Source: Achromobacter sp. ASV32
Lineage (GTDB): Bacteria > Pseudomonadota > Gammaproteobacteria > Burkholderiales > Burkholderiaceae_B
Assembly (NCBI RefSeq): GCF_016428805.1
Contig: NZ_JAELTJ010000038.1
Location: 1 to 44,065 of the forward strand
DNA length: 44,065 nt
Reading direction: 5' to 3'
Shown: positions 1 through 9,713 of the stretch, in pieces
How the letters are laid out: every line of letters starts with the position of its first letter
Position numbering within the stretch: position 1 is the stretch's first letter
Made by a program: the position numbers and the translations under genes
The notes under the pieces: generated by a model
What the model was told of the DNA's origin: nothing
What the model saw: the letters and a program-made list of their open reading frames with translations, nothing else
The model's database searches: none

Positions 1-174
1 GACGGTAAAGGGGTCGCCAAAAACTTCTGCCTCGTTCTTCCCCAGCCAATCGAATTGAGTGCGGGGCCGCTTCAGGCATTTGCGACATGGATTCTCGAGG
101 AAGCCCGAGGCGTCGCTCTTCAGGGCCGCACCGGATTCAGCGCGCCTCGGCCAAACGGGTCGGCTTCGGTTTAA
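1..174 (+). CDS. LysR-type transcriptional regulator, C-terminal fragment (cut by window edge)
   Basis: Frame 1 is open from the first base to a TAA at 172-174 and encodes 57 residues. The fragment reads like the last beta-strand and helix of a LysR effector-binding domain: a hydrophobic strand (FCLVLPQP), then an 'LQAFATWILEEA' helix of the kind that closes GcvA-like LysR proteins, then a short non-conserved tail. The helix-turn-helix and most of the sensor domain lie outside the window, so target and ligand cannot be named. It ends 540 nt before groES and shows no link to it. The family call rests on the C-terminal pattern only. Confidence 0.55.
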   Translation, partial: DGKGVAKNFCLVLPQPIELSAGPLQAFATWILEEARGVALQGRTGFSAPRPNGSASV

Positions 175-246
175 GGGCTGCTTGGCATCGCATGCAGTCA
201 GACCATAGCGTCGCCTCTGCCCCCAGGGGCTCGGGGCGGAAGACCA

Positions 247-381
247 TCAGTCGCCGCTATCGTCCAGCCATGCCAACTTCAGTGACCAAATCTCAAGTTG
301 GATGAACGTCGACATCTGCGTCAGGTAGGACGGGGTCACGCCTGCCAGGTCGGCATGCCGTTTTGTGGTCAGGCCTCGCAC
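247..381 (-). CDS. Possible small ORF or gene remnant, 44 aa, HTH-like stretch
   Basis: A minus-strand frame opens with GTG at 381-379, preceded by AGGGA at a plausible spacing, and ends with TGA at 249-247. The product contains 'KRHADLAGVTPSYLTQ', which has the spacing of a helix-turn-helix (ADLAGV then SYLTQ), followed by a hydrophobic and aromatic stretch ending in WLDDSGD. I do not recognise a family. It could be a genuine small protein, a decayed end of a regulator, or chance. The readable HTH-like pattern and ribosome site are the only support; an in-frame stop lies just upstream of the GTG. Confidence 0.22.
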   Translation of the reverse strand: MRGLTTKRHADLAGVTPSYLTQMSTFIQLEIWSLKLAWLDDSGD

Positions 382-603
382 GACAAATCCCTATTTATCA
401 ACAACTTGCGTTAACTTAATACATATTCGTATTTGGGGACACATAGACCAACGGCGCCGCTACTGTGGGTCGCGCGCATCGAAAGCGGAGCCGAAAGCCC
501 CAAACGGGATGACACGAATTCCAAACGCAATGGAATCCGACAGTTATCTGTACTTCGACACCCCCGCCGCACTTCCAAGATGTAACAGCCCACCCCCGCC
601 CCC

Positions 604-631
604 TTGAACCCCACCACTTCATCCCTATAAT
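604..631 (+). promoter_or_regulatory. groESL promoter
   Basis: TTGAAC (604-609), 16 nt, TATAAT (626-631) is a near-consensus housekeeping promoter. The same stretch also reads as a heat-shock (sigma-32) type promoter: CTTGAA (603-608), 14 nt, CCCTATAA (623-630). The CIRCE operator begins at the last base of the -10 box, so a bound repressor would block the start site. Confidence 0.7.
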
Positions 632-657
632 TAGCACTCGACTCTGGTGAGTGCTAA
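631..657 (+). promoter_or_regulatory. CIRCE operator (HrcA binding site)
   Basis: TTAGCACTC (631-639), 9-nt spacer, GAGTGCTAA (649-657): a perfect match to the CIRCE inverted repeat bound by the heat-shock repressor HrcA. It lies 57 nt before the groES ATG, directly behind the -10 box. Repression by HrcA is established for this element; hrcA itself is not in the window. Confidence 0.95.
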
Positions 658-714
658 CAGCCCTCCCGGGCCAAACCGATCATTCACTTTCTTCTTAAGT
701 AACAGGAGTTCCTC

Positions 715-1002
715 ATGGCCTTGCGTCCCCTGGGCGATCGCGTGATCGTCAAACGCCTCGAAAACGAGCGCAAGACTGCGTCTGGCATCGTCATCCCCGA
801 CAGCGCCGCTGAAAAGCCCGATCAAGGTGAAGTCGTGGCCGTCGGCCCCGGCAAGAAGACCGAAGACGGCAAGATCCTGCCGGTTGACCTGAAGGCTGGC
901 GACAAGGTTCTGTTCGGTAAGTACGCCGGCCAGTCCGTGAAGGTTGACGGCGAAGAGCTGCTCGTCATCCGCGAGGACGAAATCCTCGCCGTGGTCCAGT
1001 AA
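715..1002 (+). CDS. groES: Co-chaperonin GroES (Hsp10)
   Basis: 95 aa, the usual length. GroES forms the heptameric lid that caps the GroEL cage during ATP-driven folding of cytosolic proteins. The N-terminus [12 protein letters not shown] and the segment [26 protein letters not shown] (mobile loop and following strand) are family hallmarks, as is [25 protein letters not shown] near the end. AGGAG sits just upstream of the ATG. It is the first gene of the CIRCE-controlled operon; groEL follows after 37 nt. Confidence 0.98.
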   Translation: MALRPLGDRVIVKRLENERKTASGIVIPDSAAEKPDQGEVVAVGPGKKTEDGKILPVDLKAGDKVLFGKYAGQSVKVDGEELLVIREDEILAVVQ

Positions 1003-1036
1003 ACCCTGCCTCAAACGAATTTTCGAAGGAAGCTAA

Positions 1037-2680
<1,644 letters not shown>

Positions 2681-2737
2681 GTCCCGCTTCTCCTGCAAGG
2701 CCTCCCCGGCTCCGGCCGGGGATCAGTACCCTGAAAG

Positions 2738-2772
2738 ACCCTCGGACCTTCGCCCCGGGGGTTTTTCTTTTT
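2738..2772 (+). terminator. Intrinsic terminator of groESL
   Basis: An 8-bp stem ACCCTCGG (2738-2745) with CCGGGGGT (2755-2762, one G-U pair), 9-nt loop, then TTTTCTTTTT. A second GC hairpin (CCCCGGC/GCCGGGG, about 2704-2721) lies just upstream. Confidence 0.8.
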
Positions 2773-2883
2773 GGGCAGCGCAAACCGCCGCGGCGTCATG
2801 CTGCGGGGGGCTATCCCGGGGTGCCAAGCCGTAGCGGAACGTTTGCCTACAAGTTGCGGGTTTCGCGCCAGCGCATGCGTCCC

Positions 2884-2889
2884 TACAAT
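2884..2889 (+). promoter_or_regulatory. Candidate -10 element for yihY
   Basis: TACAAT at 2884-2889 with a weak -35 (TTTCGC, 2861-2866, 17-nt spacing). Transcription would start near 2896, which supports the ATG at 2920 rather than upstream in-frame codons. Confidence 0.4.
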
Positions 2890-2919
2890 GAAGGGTCCCA
2901 AGCCCGAGCCCGAGCCCCC

Positions 2920-3987
2920 ATGCGTCTACCCGAGAGCCTGCGCGCCCTGCGTCCGTCCGAGATCGGCGGGCTACTGATGGATTCCGCCAACCAGTGGTCC
3001 ACCCACCGCGCGTCCAGCAAGGGCGCGGCGCTGGCCCTGTACATGGTGTTTTCCCTGGCGCCCATGCTGATCCTGGTAATCGCCGTGGCCGGGGCATTTT
3101 TCGGCGAAGACGCGGTGCGCTCCGAATTGTTCTCGTCGCTACGCGACCTGACCGGCGAGCGCGGCGCCGAAGTGATCCAGACGGTGCTGGCCAGCGCGCA
3201 TGAATCGGGCGGCGGCTGGATCGCGGCGCTGATCTCGATCTTCGTGCTGATCTTCAGCGCCACCACGGCATTTGCCGAGCTCAAGGCCAGCCTGGACGAT
3301 CTGTGGGAAGTGTCGGCCAACCAGAAGGGCGGGCTGCAAGGCATGGTGCGCAGCCGGATGCTGTCGTTCGGCCTGGTGCTGGTGCTGGCATTGTTCCTGC
3401 TGATTTCCCTGACCGTGAACGCAGCACTGGGCGCGGCGCGCAAATACTACGGCGACCTGTGGGCCGCGTCGGCGTTCGCGACCGTGGCCGACTGGATATC
3501 CACCGCGTTTTCGTTCTCGGTGGTGGTGGCGCTGTTCGCGGTGATCTTCAAGCTTTTGCCCAGCGCCCGGATTTCCTGGCGTGACGTCATTCCCGGCGCC
3601 ATCGTGACGGCCGCGCTGTTCCTGGTGGGCAAATGGGGCATCGGCGTGTATCTCAGCCGGGGCGCGGCAGTGTCGGCCTATGGCGCGGCCGGGTCGTTGA
3701 TCGCGTTGCTGCTGTGGATCTATTACTCGGCGCAGATCTTTTTCTTTGGCGCGGTGTTCACGCGCCAGTTCGCGCTGCGCTTTGGCCGCGCGGCAAAGGC
3801 AAAGACGGAGCAAGGTGCGGCGGCCGATGCCGCGGCGGCCGGTGCCGCACCGGCCAGCGCCGCGGCGGATTCGCCCTTGGCCTCAGGCTCACCGGTGCGA
3901 GAGCCGGCTTCCTCGGTCACCCCCACTCCCACGGCACCGCCGCCCTCGTCAGCGTCATCCCCGCCGCCCAGACCGCCCGAGTCCTGA
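2920..3987 (+). CDS. YihY/BrkB family inner-membrane protein
   Basis: 355 aa from ATG 2920. The open frame extends upstream to 2821, but the candidate -10 at 2884 argues against those starts. The core has the family layout: a short cytoplasmic N-terminus, then about six hydrophobic segments (LALYMVFSLAPMLILVIAVAGAFFG; WIAALISIFVLIFSATTAFAELKASLDDLWEV; LSFGLVLVLALFLLISL; FSFSVVVALFAVIFKLLP; VIPGAIVTAALFLVGKWGIGVYL; SLIALLLWIYYSAQIFFFGAVFTRQFA). The motif LKASLDDLWEV and the final LLLWIYYSAQIFFFGAVFT are typical of UPF0761/BrkB proteins. The old 'ribonuclease BN' label for the family is not supported. The last roughly 65 residues are a low-complexity Ala/Pro/Ser cytoplasmic tail, not part of the family core. 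Function is unknown. It converges on marR, 13 nt away. Confidence 0.85.
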   Translation: MRLPESLRALRPSEIGGLLMDSANQWSTHRASSKGAALALYMVFSLAPMLILVIAVAGAFFGEDAVRSELFSSLRDLTGERGAEVIQTVLASAHESGGGWIAALISIFVLIFSATTAFAELKASLDDLWEVSANQKGGLQGMVRSRMLSFGLVLVLALFLLISLTVNAALGAARKYYGDLWAASAFATVADWISTAFSFSVVVALFAVIFKLLPSARISWRDVIPGAIVTAALFLVGKWGIGVYLSRGAAVSAYGAAGSLIALLLWIYYSAQIFFFGAVFTRQFALRFGRAAKAKTEQGAAADAAAAGAAPASAAADSPLASGSPVREPASSVTPTPTAPPPSSASSPPPRPPES

Positions 3988-4000
3988 GGCCCTACGCCCG

Positions 4001-4486
4001 TCAGGGCGCGTCCGGGGACTCCAGCCCCGCCATCAGGCGCAGGCATTTCAGAAACACCGGCTGCAATTCGGGCGGGATCGGCGCCAGCACCTGCGCCTCG
4101 ACTTGCGCATCCTGCGGCAGGATGCGCGCCAAGAGCGCCATGCCCTCGTCCGTGATCTCCAGTGCATAGGCGCGGGCGTCCTGCGCCGAGCGCGTGCGCC
4201 GCACGTACCCCTTGCCGGTCATGCGCGCGATCATTTCCGCGAAGGAATTGCGGTCCAGCGCGATCAGTTCGGCGATGCGGTTCTGGGTGGCGCCCGGGTT
4301 CTGATAGACCGTGATCAAGAGCGCCTTCTGGCGCGGGGTCAGGTCTTCGTCCGGGAAGGCCTGCGCGAACAACCCCTCGGCCCGGAAATGCGCGCGCCGC
4401 AGCAGATGGGACGCCACCTGGGTCAGGTCGAAATCCTGCAATGCTTGCGGCGGGGCCGGACGGGCGGCGGAACGGGAGGCGGTCAT
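4001..4486 (-). CDS. MarR-family repressor, probable regulator of the 3-hydroxyanthranilate island
   Basis: 161 aa. A winged-helix core is visible: LTPRQKALLITVYQNPGATQNRIAELIALDRNSFAEMIARMTGKGYVRRTRSAQDARAYALEITDEG, which is the recognition helix followed by the beta-wing with the DxRAY pattern of MarR proteins. I chose ATG 4486 because GGAAAG lies 4-5 nt upstream; ATG 4498 and the longer frame up to 4645 lack a ribosome site. The gene is divergent from the semialdehyde dehydrogenase operon, and a perfect palindrome (4650-4663) lies between them on that operon's start site. MarR proteins of aromatic catabolism usually repress until a pathway metabolite binds; that role and the ligand (3-hydroxyanthranilate or a downstream compound) are inferred. 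Confidence 0.85.
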   Translation of the reverse strand: MTASRSAARPAPPQALQDFDLTQVASHLLRRAHFRAEGLFAQAFPDEDLTPRQKALLITVYQNPGATQNRIAELIALDRNSFAEMIARMTGKGYVRRTRSAQDARAYALEITDEGMALLARILPQDAQVEAQVLAPIPPELQPVFLKCLRLMAGLESPDAP

Positions 4487-4610
4487 CGGGCTTTCCATGG
4501 AATACGCGAAGCGATTGTAGGCGCAGGCGGTGCGCCGCTGCCCCGGGCCGGGGCCAGGCTGACCTGCTGGCGCGACGCGCCCATCGCGCCGCCCTCGGCA
4601 AAATCCTGCA

Positions 4611-4639
4611 TTGACTTCGTCTGAACGGCTGCCTAATAT
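4611..4639 (+). promoter_or_regulatory. Promoter of the nbaE-nbaF operon
   Basis: TTGACT (4611-4616), 17 nt, TAATAT (4634-4639): close to sigma-70 consensus with ideal spacing. The start would be near 4646, so the mRNA leader of about 70 nt carries the 4650-4663 palindrome at its very beginning. Confidence 0.7.
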
Positions 4640-4649
4640 CGCCATAATA

Positions 4650-4663
4650 GTACGTATACGTAC
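4650..4663. promoter_or_regulatory. Perfect palindrome, candidate MarR operator
   Basis: GTACGTATACGTAC is a 14-nt perfect palindrome flanked by AT-rich sequence on both sides (ATAATA before, ATTATT after). It covers roughly +4 to +17 of the promoter at 4611-4639 and lies between the divergent marR and dehydrogenase genes. Size, symmetry and position fit a MarR dimer site; binding is inferred. Confidence 0.6.
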
Positions 4664-4719
4664 ATTATTGCCTGAGCCAGCGAACTCGCCCGCCGCGGCC
4701 CCCTTCGGGAATCTCGATC

Positions 4720-6177
4720 ATGACCATCCGCCAACTGCGCAACTACATCGACGGCCGTTTCGAAGACGGCGCGTCCACCTTCGACAAGTACAGCCCGGTG
4801 GACGGCGCGCTGATTGCCCAGGCGCACGAAGCCAGCCGCGAGCAGGTCGACCGGGCCGTGGCTGCCGCGCACCGCGCGCTGCCGGCGTGGACCGCGCTGC
4901 CCGTCGCCGCCCGCACCGACCATCTGCTCGCCCTGGCCGACGGCATCAATCGCCGCTTCGACGACTTCCTGCAGGCCGAGATCGGCGATACCGGCAAGCC
5001 GGTGTCGTGGGCCAGCCAGATCGACATCCCGCGCGGCGCCGCCAATTTCCGCGCGTTCGCCGAACTGGCCCGCACGCTGGACATGGAAAGTTACATGACC
5101 GACACGCCCGATGGCCGCCAGGCGCTGAACTACGCCTATCGCAAGCCGCTGGGCGTGGTCGGCGTGATCTCGCCATGGAACCTGCCGCTGTTGCTGCTGA
5201 CCTGGAAAGTGGCGCCGGCGCTGGCCTTTGGCAATACCGTCATCATGAAGCCGTCGGAAGTCACGCCATCCACCGCCACCTTGCTGGCGGAAGTGGCGCG
5301 CGACACGGGGTTGCCGGCGGGCGTGCTGAACCTGGTGCATGGCTTCGGCCCCGGATCCGCAGGCGAATTCATGACCACGCATCCGGACATCGACGGCATC
5401 ACCTTCACCGGAGAGTCCGCCACCGGCGCGGCCATCATGCGCGCGGTGGCGCCGGGCGTGAAACCGGTGTCGTTCGAACTGGGCGGCAAGAACGCGGCGC
5501 TGGTGTTCGCCGATGCCGACTTCGACGCGGCGGTCGAGGGCACCGCGCGCGCTGTCTTTGCCAATTGCGGGCAGGTCTGCCTGTGCACCGAGCGTGTTTA
5601 CGTCGAACGCCCGATCTACGAGCGCTTCGTCGCCGCGCTGGCCGAGCGCGCGCAGGCATTGCGCATCGGCTGGCCCGGCGATCCCGCCACGGGCATGGGT
5701 CCGCTGGTGTCGCGCGAGCATCGCGAGAAGGTGCTGTCGTACTTCGCCCTGGCGCGCGAGGAAGGCGCCACGGTCGTCACCGGCGGCGGCGTGCCCGTGT
5801 TCGGCGATGCCCGCGATGCCGGCGCTTATGTCGAACCGACCATCTGGACCGGCCTGCCCGAGACGGCCCGCTGCATCAAGGAAGAAGTGTTCGGCCCCGT
5901 CTGCCACGTGGCGCCATTCGACACCGAGCAAGAGGCCATCCGGCTGGCCAACGACACCCGCTATGGCCTGGCCGCCGCCGTCTGGACCCAGAACCTGACC
6001 CGCGGCCACCGCGTGGCCCAGGCCATGAAGGTCGGCCTGGCCTGGGTCAACTGCTGGTTCCTGCGCGACCTGCGCACGCCTTTCGGCGGCAGCGGCCTGT
6101 CCGGCATCGGCCGCGAAGGCGGCCGCCATTCGCTGCATTTCTATACCGAACCCACCAACGTTTGCATCAAGCTCTGA
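4720..6177 (+). CDS. nbaE: 2-aminomuconate 6-semialdehyde dehydrogenase
   Basis: 485 aa NAD-dependent aldehyde dehydrogenase. It oxidises 2-aminomuconate semialdehyde to 2-aminomuconate in the 3-hydroxyanthranilate (2-nitrobenzoate/kynurenine) route. Catalytic residues are visible: Asn154 in [13 protein letters not shown], Glu253 in FELGGKN, and nucleophile Cys287 in [12 protein letters not shown]. The E-to-C (34) and N-to-C (133) spacings match characterised enzymes. The C-terminal block [15 protein letters not shown]...[16 protein letters not shown] is the signature of the aminomuconate/hydroxymuconate semialdehyde subfamily, including the substrate-binding Arg in FLRDLRT. The neighbouring dioxygenase and decarboxylase make the amino substrate more likely than the 2-hydroxymuconate analogue. 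It is the first gene of the MarR-controlled operon. The symbol follows the nba genes of Pseudomonas. Confidence 0.9.
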   Translation: MTIRQLRNYIDGRFEDGASTFDKYSPVDGALIAQAHEASREQVDRAVAAAHRALPAWTALPVAARTDHLLALADGINRRFDDFLQAEIGDTGKPVSWASQIDIPRGAANFRAFAELARTLDMESYMTDTPDGRQALNYAYRKPLGVVGVISPWNLPLLLLTWKVAPALAFGNTVIMKPSEVTPSTATLLAEVARDTGLPAGVLNLVHGFGPGSAGEFMTTHPDIDGITFTGESATGAAIMRAVAPGVKPVSFELGGKNAALVFADADFDAAVEGTARAVFANCGQVCLCTERVYVERPIYERFVAALAERAQALRIGWPGDPATGMGPLVSREHREKVLSYFALAREEGATVVTGGGVPVFGDARDAGAYVEPTIWTGLPETARCIKEEVFGPVCHVAPFDTEQEAIRLANDTRYGLAAAVWTQNLTRGHRVAQAMKVGLAWVNCWFLRDLRTPFGGSGLSGIGREGGRHSLHFYTEPTNVCIKL

Positions 6178-6203
6178 TCCCCACGCATCCAAGGAAGACT
6201 TCC

Positions 6204-6641
6204 ATGACCACCGCCCCCGTCAGCGCCACCGTCGTCGCAGGCAAAGCCACGCCCCGCGGCAAGTACCCCCACATCAAGCGCGCAGGCGACTTCCTGTTCG
6301 TCTCCGGCACCAGCTCGCGCCTGCCCGACAACCGCATCGCCGGCGCCGAGGTCGACGCCATGGGCACCGCCACGCTGGACATCCGCGTGCAGACGCGCGC
6401 CGTCATCGAGAACATCCGCGACATCCTCGCCACCGCCGGCGCGACGCTGGCCGACGTGGCCGAGATCAGTACTTTCCTGGTCAACATGAACGACTTCGGT
6501 GGCTACAATCAGGTCTACGGCGAGTTCTTCGACGCCGATGGGCCGGCACGCACCACCGTGGCGGTGCATCAGTTGCCGCACCCGCAATTGCTGATTGAAA
6601 TCAAGGCGGTCGCCTACAAGCCGCTCGCGCGCCAGCCCTGA
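6204..6641 (+). CDS. nbaF: RidA-family 2-aminomuconate deaminase
   Basis: 145 aa YjgF/YER057c/UK114 (RidA) fold. In this pathway such proteins hydrolyse 2-aminomuconate to 4-oxalocrotonate and ammonia. The sequence shows the family pattern: N-terminal [21 protein letters not shown], the central helix [44 protein letters not shown], then [27 protein letters not shown] with the conserved Arg of 'PARTTV' and the conserved Glu of 'IEIKAVA'. AAGGAAG precedes the ATG, 26 nt after the dehydrogenase. General RidA proteins deaminate imines of many kinds; the specific role is taken from operon context. Confidence 0.82.
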   Translation: MTTAPVSATVVAGKATPRGKYPHIKRAGDFLFVSGTSSRLPDNRIAGAEVDAMGTATLDIRVQTRAVIENIRDILATAGATLADVAEISTFLVNMNDFGGYNQVYGEFFDADGPARTTVAVHQLPHPQLLIEIKAVAYKPLARQP

Positions 6642-6731
6642 CGGCGCGCAGCCATGGCGCACGACCGTCTTCCGGTTTTTCCTTCGGAACAGGATCCCCG
6701 CCCCCGGCGCCCAACCGGGACGGCCGCGCGC

Positions 6732-7706
6732 ATGTCGAACTTCCGCATCACGCCCAACGCGCTCAGCCACAAGCTGAAACTGCACCAGCTGCAGATCTTC
6801 GAACGCGTGCTGGCACGCCGCTCGCTGTCGCGCGCCGCCAGTGAATTGCACCTGACCCAGCCCACCGTCACCAAGGCCATCCACGACCTGGAGGCCTTCT
6901 TCGGCGCGACGCTGTTCGAACGCTCCAACCGCGGCGTCACGCCGACCGAGCTGGCCCTGGTGCTGGGCCGCCGCGTGCACGCGATGATGGCCGAGATCCG
7001 CTACATGGCCGACGACATCGACGCCGTGCTCGGCGGCGCCAGCGGCCACGTGGTCGTCGGCACCCTGATTGCGGCGTCCGCCAAGCTGCTGCCCGAAGCC
7101 ATCGCCCGCCTCATGACCGAACACCCCGGTATCCAGGTCACCGTGCGCGAGGGCCCCTCGGCCCAACTGCTGCCCGCCCTGGCCACCGGCGACGTCGACA
7201 TCGTCGTCGGCCGCCTGCCAGGCTCCGACATGGCGTCCATTTCCGGCGTCGCCGTGGACCACCACAAGCTCTACCGCGAGGACCTGTGCCTGGTCGTGGG
7301 CGCCCAGCATCCCCTGGCCCACGCCACCCAGATCGCGCTGGCCGACCTGACCGGCCACATCTGGATCCTGCCGGCCCCCACCTCGCCCCTGCGCGCCTCG
7401 GTGGAACGCACCTTCTTTGATGCCGGCCTGCGCCTGCCTGCGCGCCACGTCGAGTCGCTCTCGCTCCTGACCAACATCGGCATCCTGATGCATAGCGATG
7501 CCCTGGCCCTGATCCCCTACGACGCCGCCGCCCAATTCCTCTCCATGGGCCTGCTGGCCCGCCTGCCCACCACGGTCTTCGGCGCCTTCGGCGATGTCGG
7601 CTACTCCATCCGCGCCGACCGCCCCCTGACTCCCGCCTGCCAACGCCTGGTGGACTACCTGAAGCAGATCACGGCCCAACGCGTGCCAACGCCAGCCAGC
7701 GACTAA
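6732..7706 (+). CDS. LysR-type regulator of the 3-hydroxyanthranilate island
   Basis: 324 aa. The N-terminal winged helix-turn-helix is clear: LKLHQLQIFERVLARRSLSRAASELHLTQPTVTKAIHDLEAFFGATLFERSNRGVTPTELA. A periplasmic-binding-like sensor domain follows (GHVVVGTLIAASAKLLPEAIARL...DVDIVVGRLP...). The wording resembles the GbpR/PcaQ branch of LysR regulators of aromatic and sugar catabolism. I start at ATG 6732; the frame is open back to 6654 but the extension is Pro/Arg-rich and unlike LysR N-termini. It sits between the nbaEF and nbaCD parts of the island, in the same direction, and probably activates nbaCD through the dyads at 7922-7983. The ligand is unknown. Confidence 0.85.
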   Translation: MSNFRITPNALSHKLKLHQLQIFERVLARRSLSRAASELHLTQPTVTKAIHDLEAFFGATLFERSNRGVTPTELALVLGRRVHAMMAEIRYMADDIDAVLGGASGHVVVGTLIAASAKLLPEAIARLMTEHPGIQVTVREGPSAQLLPALATGDVDIVVGRLPGSDMASISGVAVDHHKLYREDLCLVVGAQHPLAHATQIALADLTGHIWILPAPTSPLRASVERTFFDAGLRLPARHVESLSLLTNIGILMHSDALALIPYDAAAQFLSMGLLARLPTTVFGAFGDVGYSIRADRPLTPACQRLVDYLKQITAQRVPTPASD

Positions 7707-7921
7707 GGCCCTGAGCCCCCACTCGCGCCTGCAGGCCGCCACGCCCCAGAAGTGCGTGCCCCCTCCTCCGCATGCCGCTGAAGCCCCGCAACAGCGGGCC
7801 CGCATTCGCCTCCCGCCACGACGCGGCGCGGCGCAAGCCCCCTTCGCATCGCCAGCCACCAGGCAGGAAAAATCACATTAGCGATCAATAAAGCCACATA
7901 AGAGATAAAAAAACCCCGAAG

Positions 7922-7939
7922 GATTCCCTAAGGGAAACC
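7922..7939. promoter_or_regulatory. Candidate LysR box
   Basis: Within GGATTCCCTAAGGGAAACC, the 13 nt TTCCCTAAGGGAA (7924-7936) form a symmetric T-N11-A element, the general LysR recognition pattern, with arms extending to GG/CC with one mismatch. It lies about 40-50 nt upstream of the weak -10-like element and behind the lysR gene. Binding is inferred. Confidence 0.45.
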
Positions 7940-7952
7940 CCGCGATAGATAA

Positions 7953-8594
<642 letters not shown>

Positions 8595-8656
8595 CCGGCC
8601 CTTGCCGCCGCCCCTCTGCAACGCTCTCACCCCCACGCCTTGCGCACGCCTGACCC

Positions 8657-9658
8657 ATGACAAAGAAAATCGACATGCACGCCCACTTCTTTCCGCCGAT
8701 CACGCGGCAGGAAGCGGCGGCGCTGGACCCTGTCAACGCTCCCTGGCTGCGGCGCGACGGCGATGGCTCGACCGGCCAGATCATGGCTGGCGACCGTCCG
8801 TTCCGCCCCGTCGACGCCACGTTGTGGGACCCGGCCCTGCGCATCGCGCAAATGGACCGTCACGGCGTCGACCTGCAGATCCTGTGCGCCACGCCCGTGA
8901 TGTTCGGCTACACCTATCCCGCACAGGCCGCGGCTGATTGGGCCGCCCGCATGAATGACCTGGCGCTGGAACACTGCGCCCATGCCCCCGCGCGCCTGAA
9001 GGCCCTGGCCCAGGTGCCGTTGCAAGACCTGGACCTGGCCTGCCGCGAAGCCTCGCGCGCCCGCGCCGCCGGCCACCTGGGCGTGCAGATCGGCAACCAC
9101 GTCGGCCCGCGCGACCTGGACGACGACACGCTGGTGCAATTCCTGGTGCATTGCGCCAACGACAACATCCCGGTGCTGGTGCATCCCTGGGACATGATGA
9201 CCGACGGCCGCATGAAGAAATGGATGCTGCCCTGGCTGGTCGCCATGCCGGCAGAGACCCAGCTCGGCATTCTGTCGCTGATTCTGTCCGGCGCCTTCGA
9301 ACGCATTCCGCGCAGCCTGAAACTGTGCTTTGCCCACGGCGGCGGCAGCTTCGCTTTCTTGCTGGGCCGCGTGGACAACGCCTGGCGCCACCGCGACATC
9401 ATCCGCGAAGACTGCCCGCAACTGCCCTCGTCCTATACCGACCGCTTCTACGTCGACAGCGCCGTGTTCGACCCGCGCTCGCTGCGCCTGCTGATCGACG
9501 TGATGGGCGAAGACCGCGTGCTGCTGGGCTCGGACTATCCATATCCGCTGGGCGAGCAGGAAGTCGGCAAGCTGGTATCGCACGCCGGCCTGCTGCCGGC
9601 CGTGCAGCAGAAGATTTTGTTCGGCAACACGGTGGCGTTCTTCGGCCTGGACCGTTGA
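8657..9658 (+). CDS. nbaD: 2-amino-3-carboxymuconate 6-semialdehyde decarboxylase (ACMSD)
   Basis: 333 aa zinc amidohydrolase-superfamily decarboxylase. It removes CO2 from 2-amino-3-carboxymuconate semialdehyde, diverting it from spontaneous quinolinate formation to 2-aminomuconate semialdehyde. Metal and catalytic residues match the family one position earlier than in the Pseudomonas enzyme: His8 and His10 (DMHAHFF), His176 (VHPWDMM), His227 (CFAHGGGSF) and Asp293 (GSDYPYPLG). The length is standard. No clear ribosome site precedes the ATG. It lies between nbaC and the importer genes and is probably co-transcribed with both. Confidence 0.95.
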   Translation: MTKKIDMHAHFFPPITRQEAAALDPVNAPWLRRDGDGSTGQIMAGDRPFRPVDATLWDPALRIAQMDRHGVDLQILCATPVMFGYTYPAQAAADWAARMNDLALEHCAHAPARLKALAQVPLQDLDLACREASRARAAGHLGVQIGNHVGPRDLDDDTLVQFLVHCANDNIPVLVHPWDMMTDGRMKKWMLPWLVAMPAETQLGILSLILSGAFERIPRSLKLCFAHGGGSFAFLLGRVDNAWRHRDIIREDCPQLPSSYTDRFYVDSAVFDPRSLRLLIDVMGEDRVLLGSDYPYPLGEQEVGKLVSHAGLLPAVQQKILFGNTVAFFGLDR

Positions 9659-9713
9659 ACCCCGCCTGCCGCCAACCATGACCGTGAGACACGGCAACGC
9701 AAGGGGAATCACC

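Larger units (their letters stand above)
175..714. other. Intergenic region upstream of groES
   Basis: 540 nt between the LysR fragment and groES. It holds a doubtful small minus-strand ORF (247-381), an inverted repeat with 7-nt arms CCAACTT/AAGTTGG (273-279 and 295-301), an AT-richer patch around 388-434 that contains AATAC-N6-GTATT, and the groESL promoter and CIRCE site at 604-657. The longer open frames here have no recognisable protein features. Nothing else could be supported. Confidence 0.6.

Noticed and set aside
87-607. Two plus-strand open frames of 72 and 80 codons upstream of groES
   Set aside because: No ribosome site, no recognisable motif, Arg/Pro-rich composition; one overlaps the LysR fragment in another frame and the other runs into the groESL promoter.
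2821-2919. Longer start for the YihY protein
   Set aside because: The extra 33 residues are basic and non-conserved, and the candidate -10 at 2884 lies inside them.
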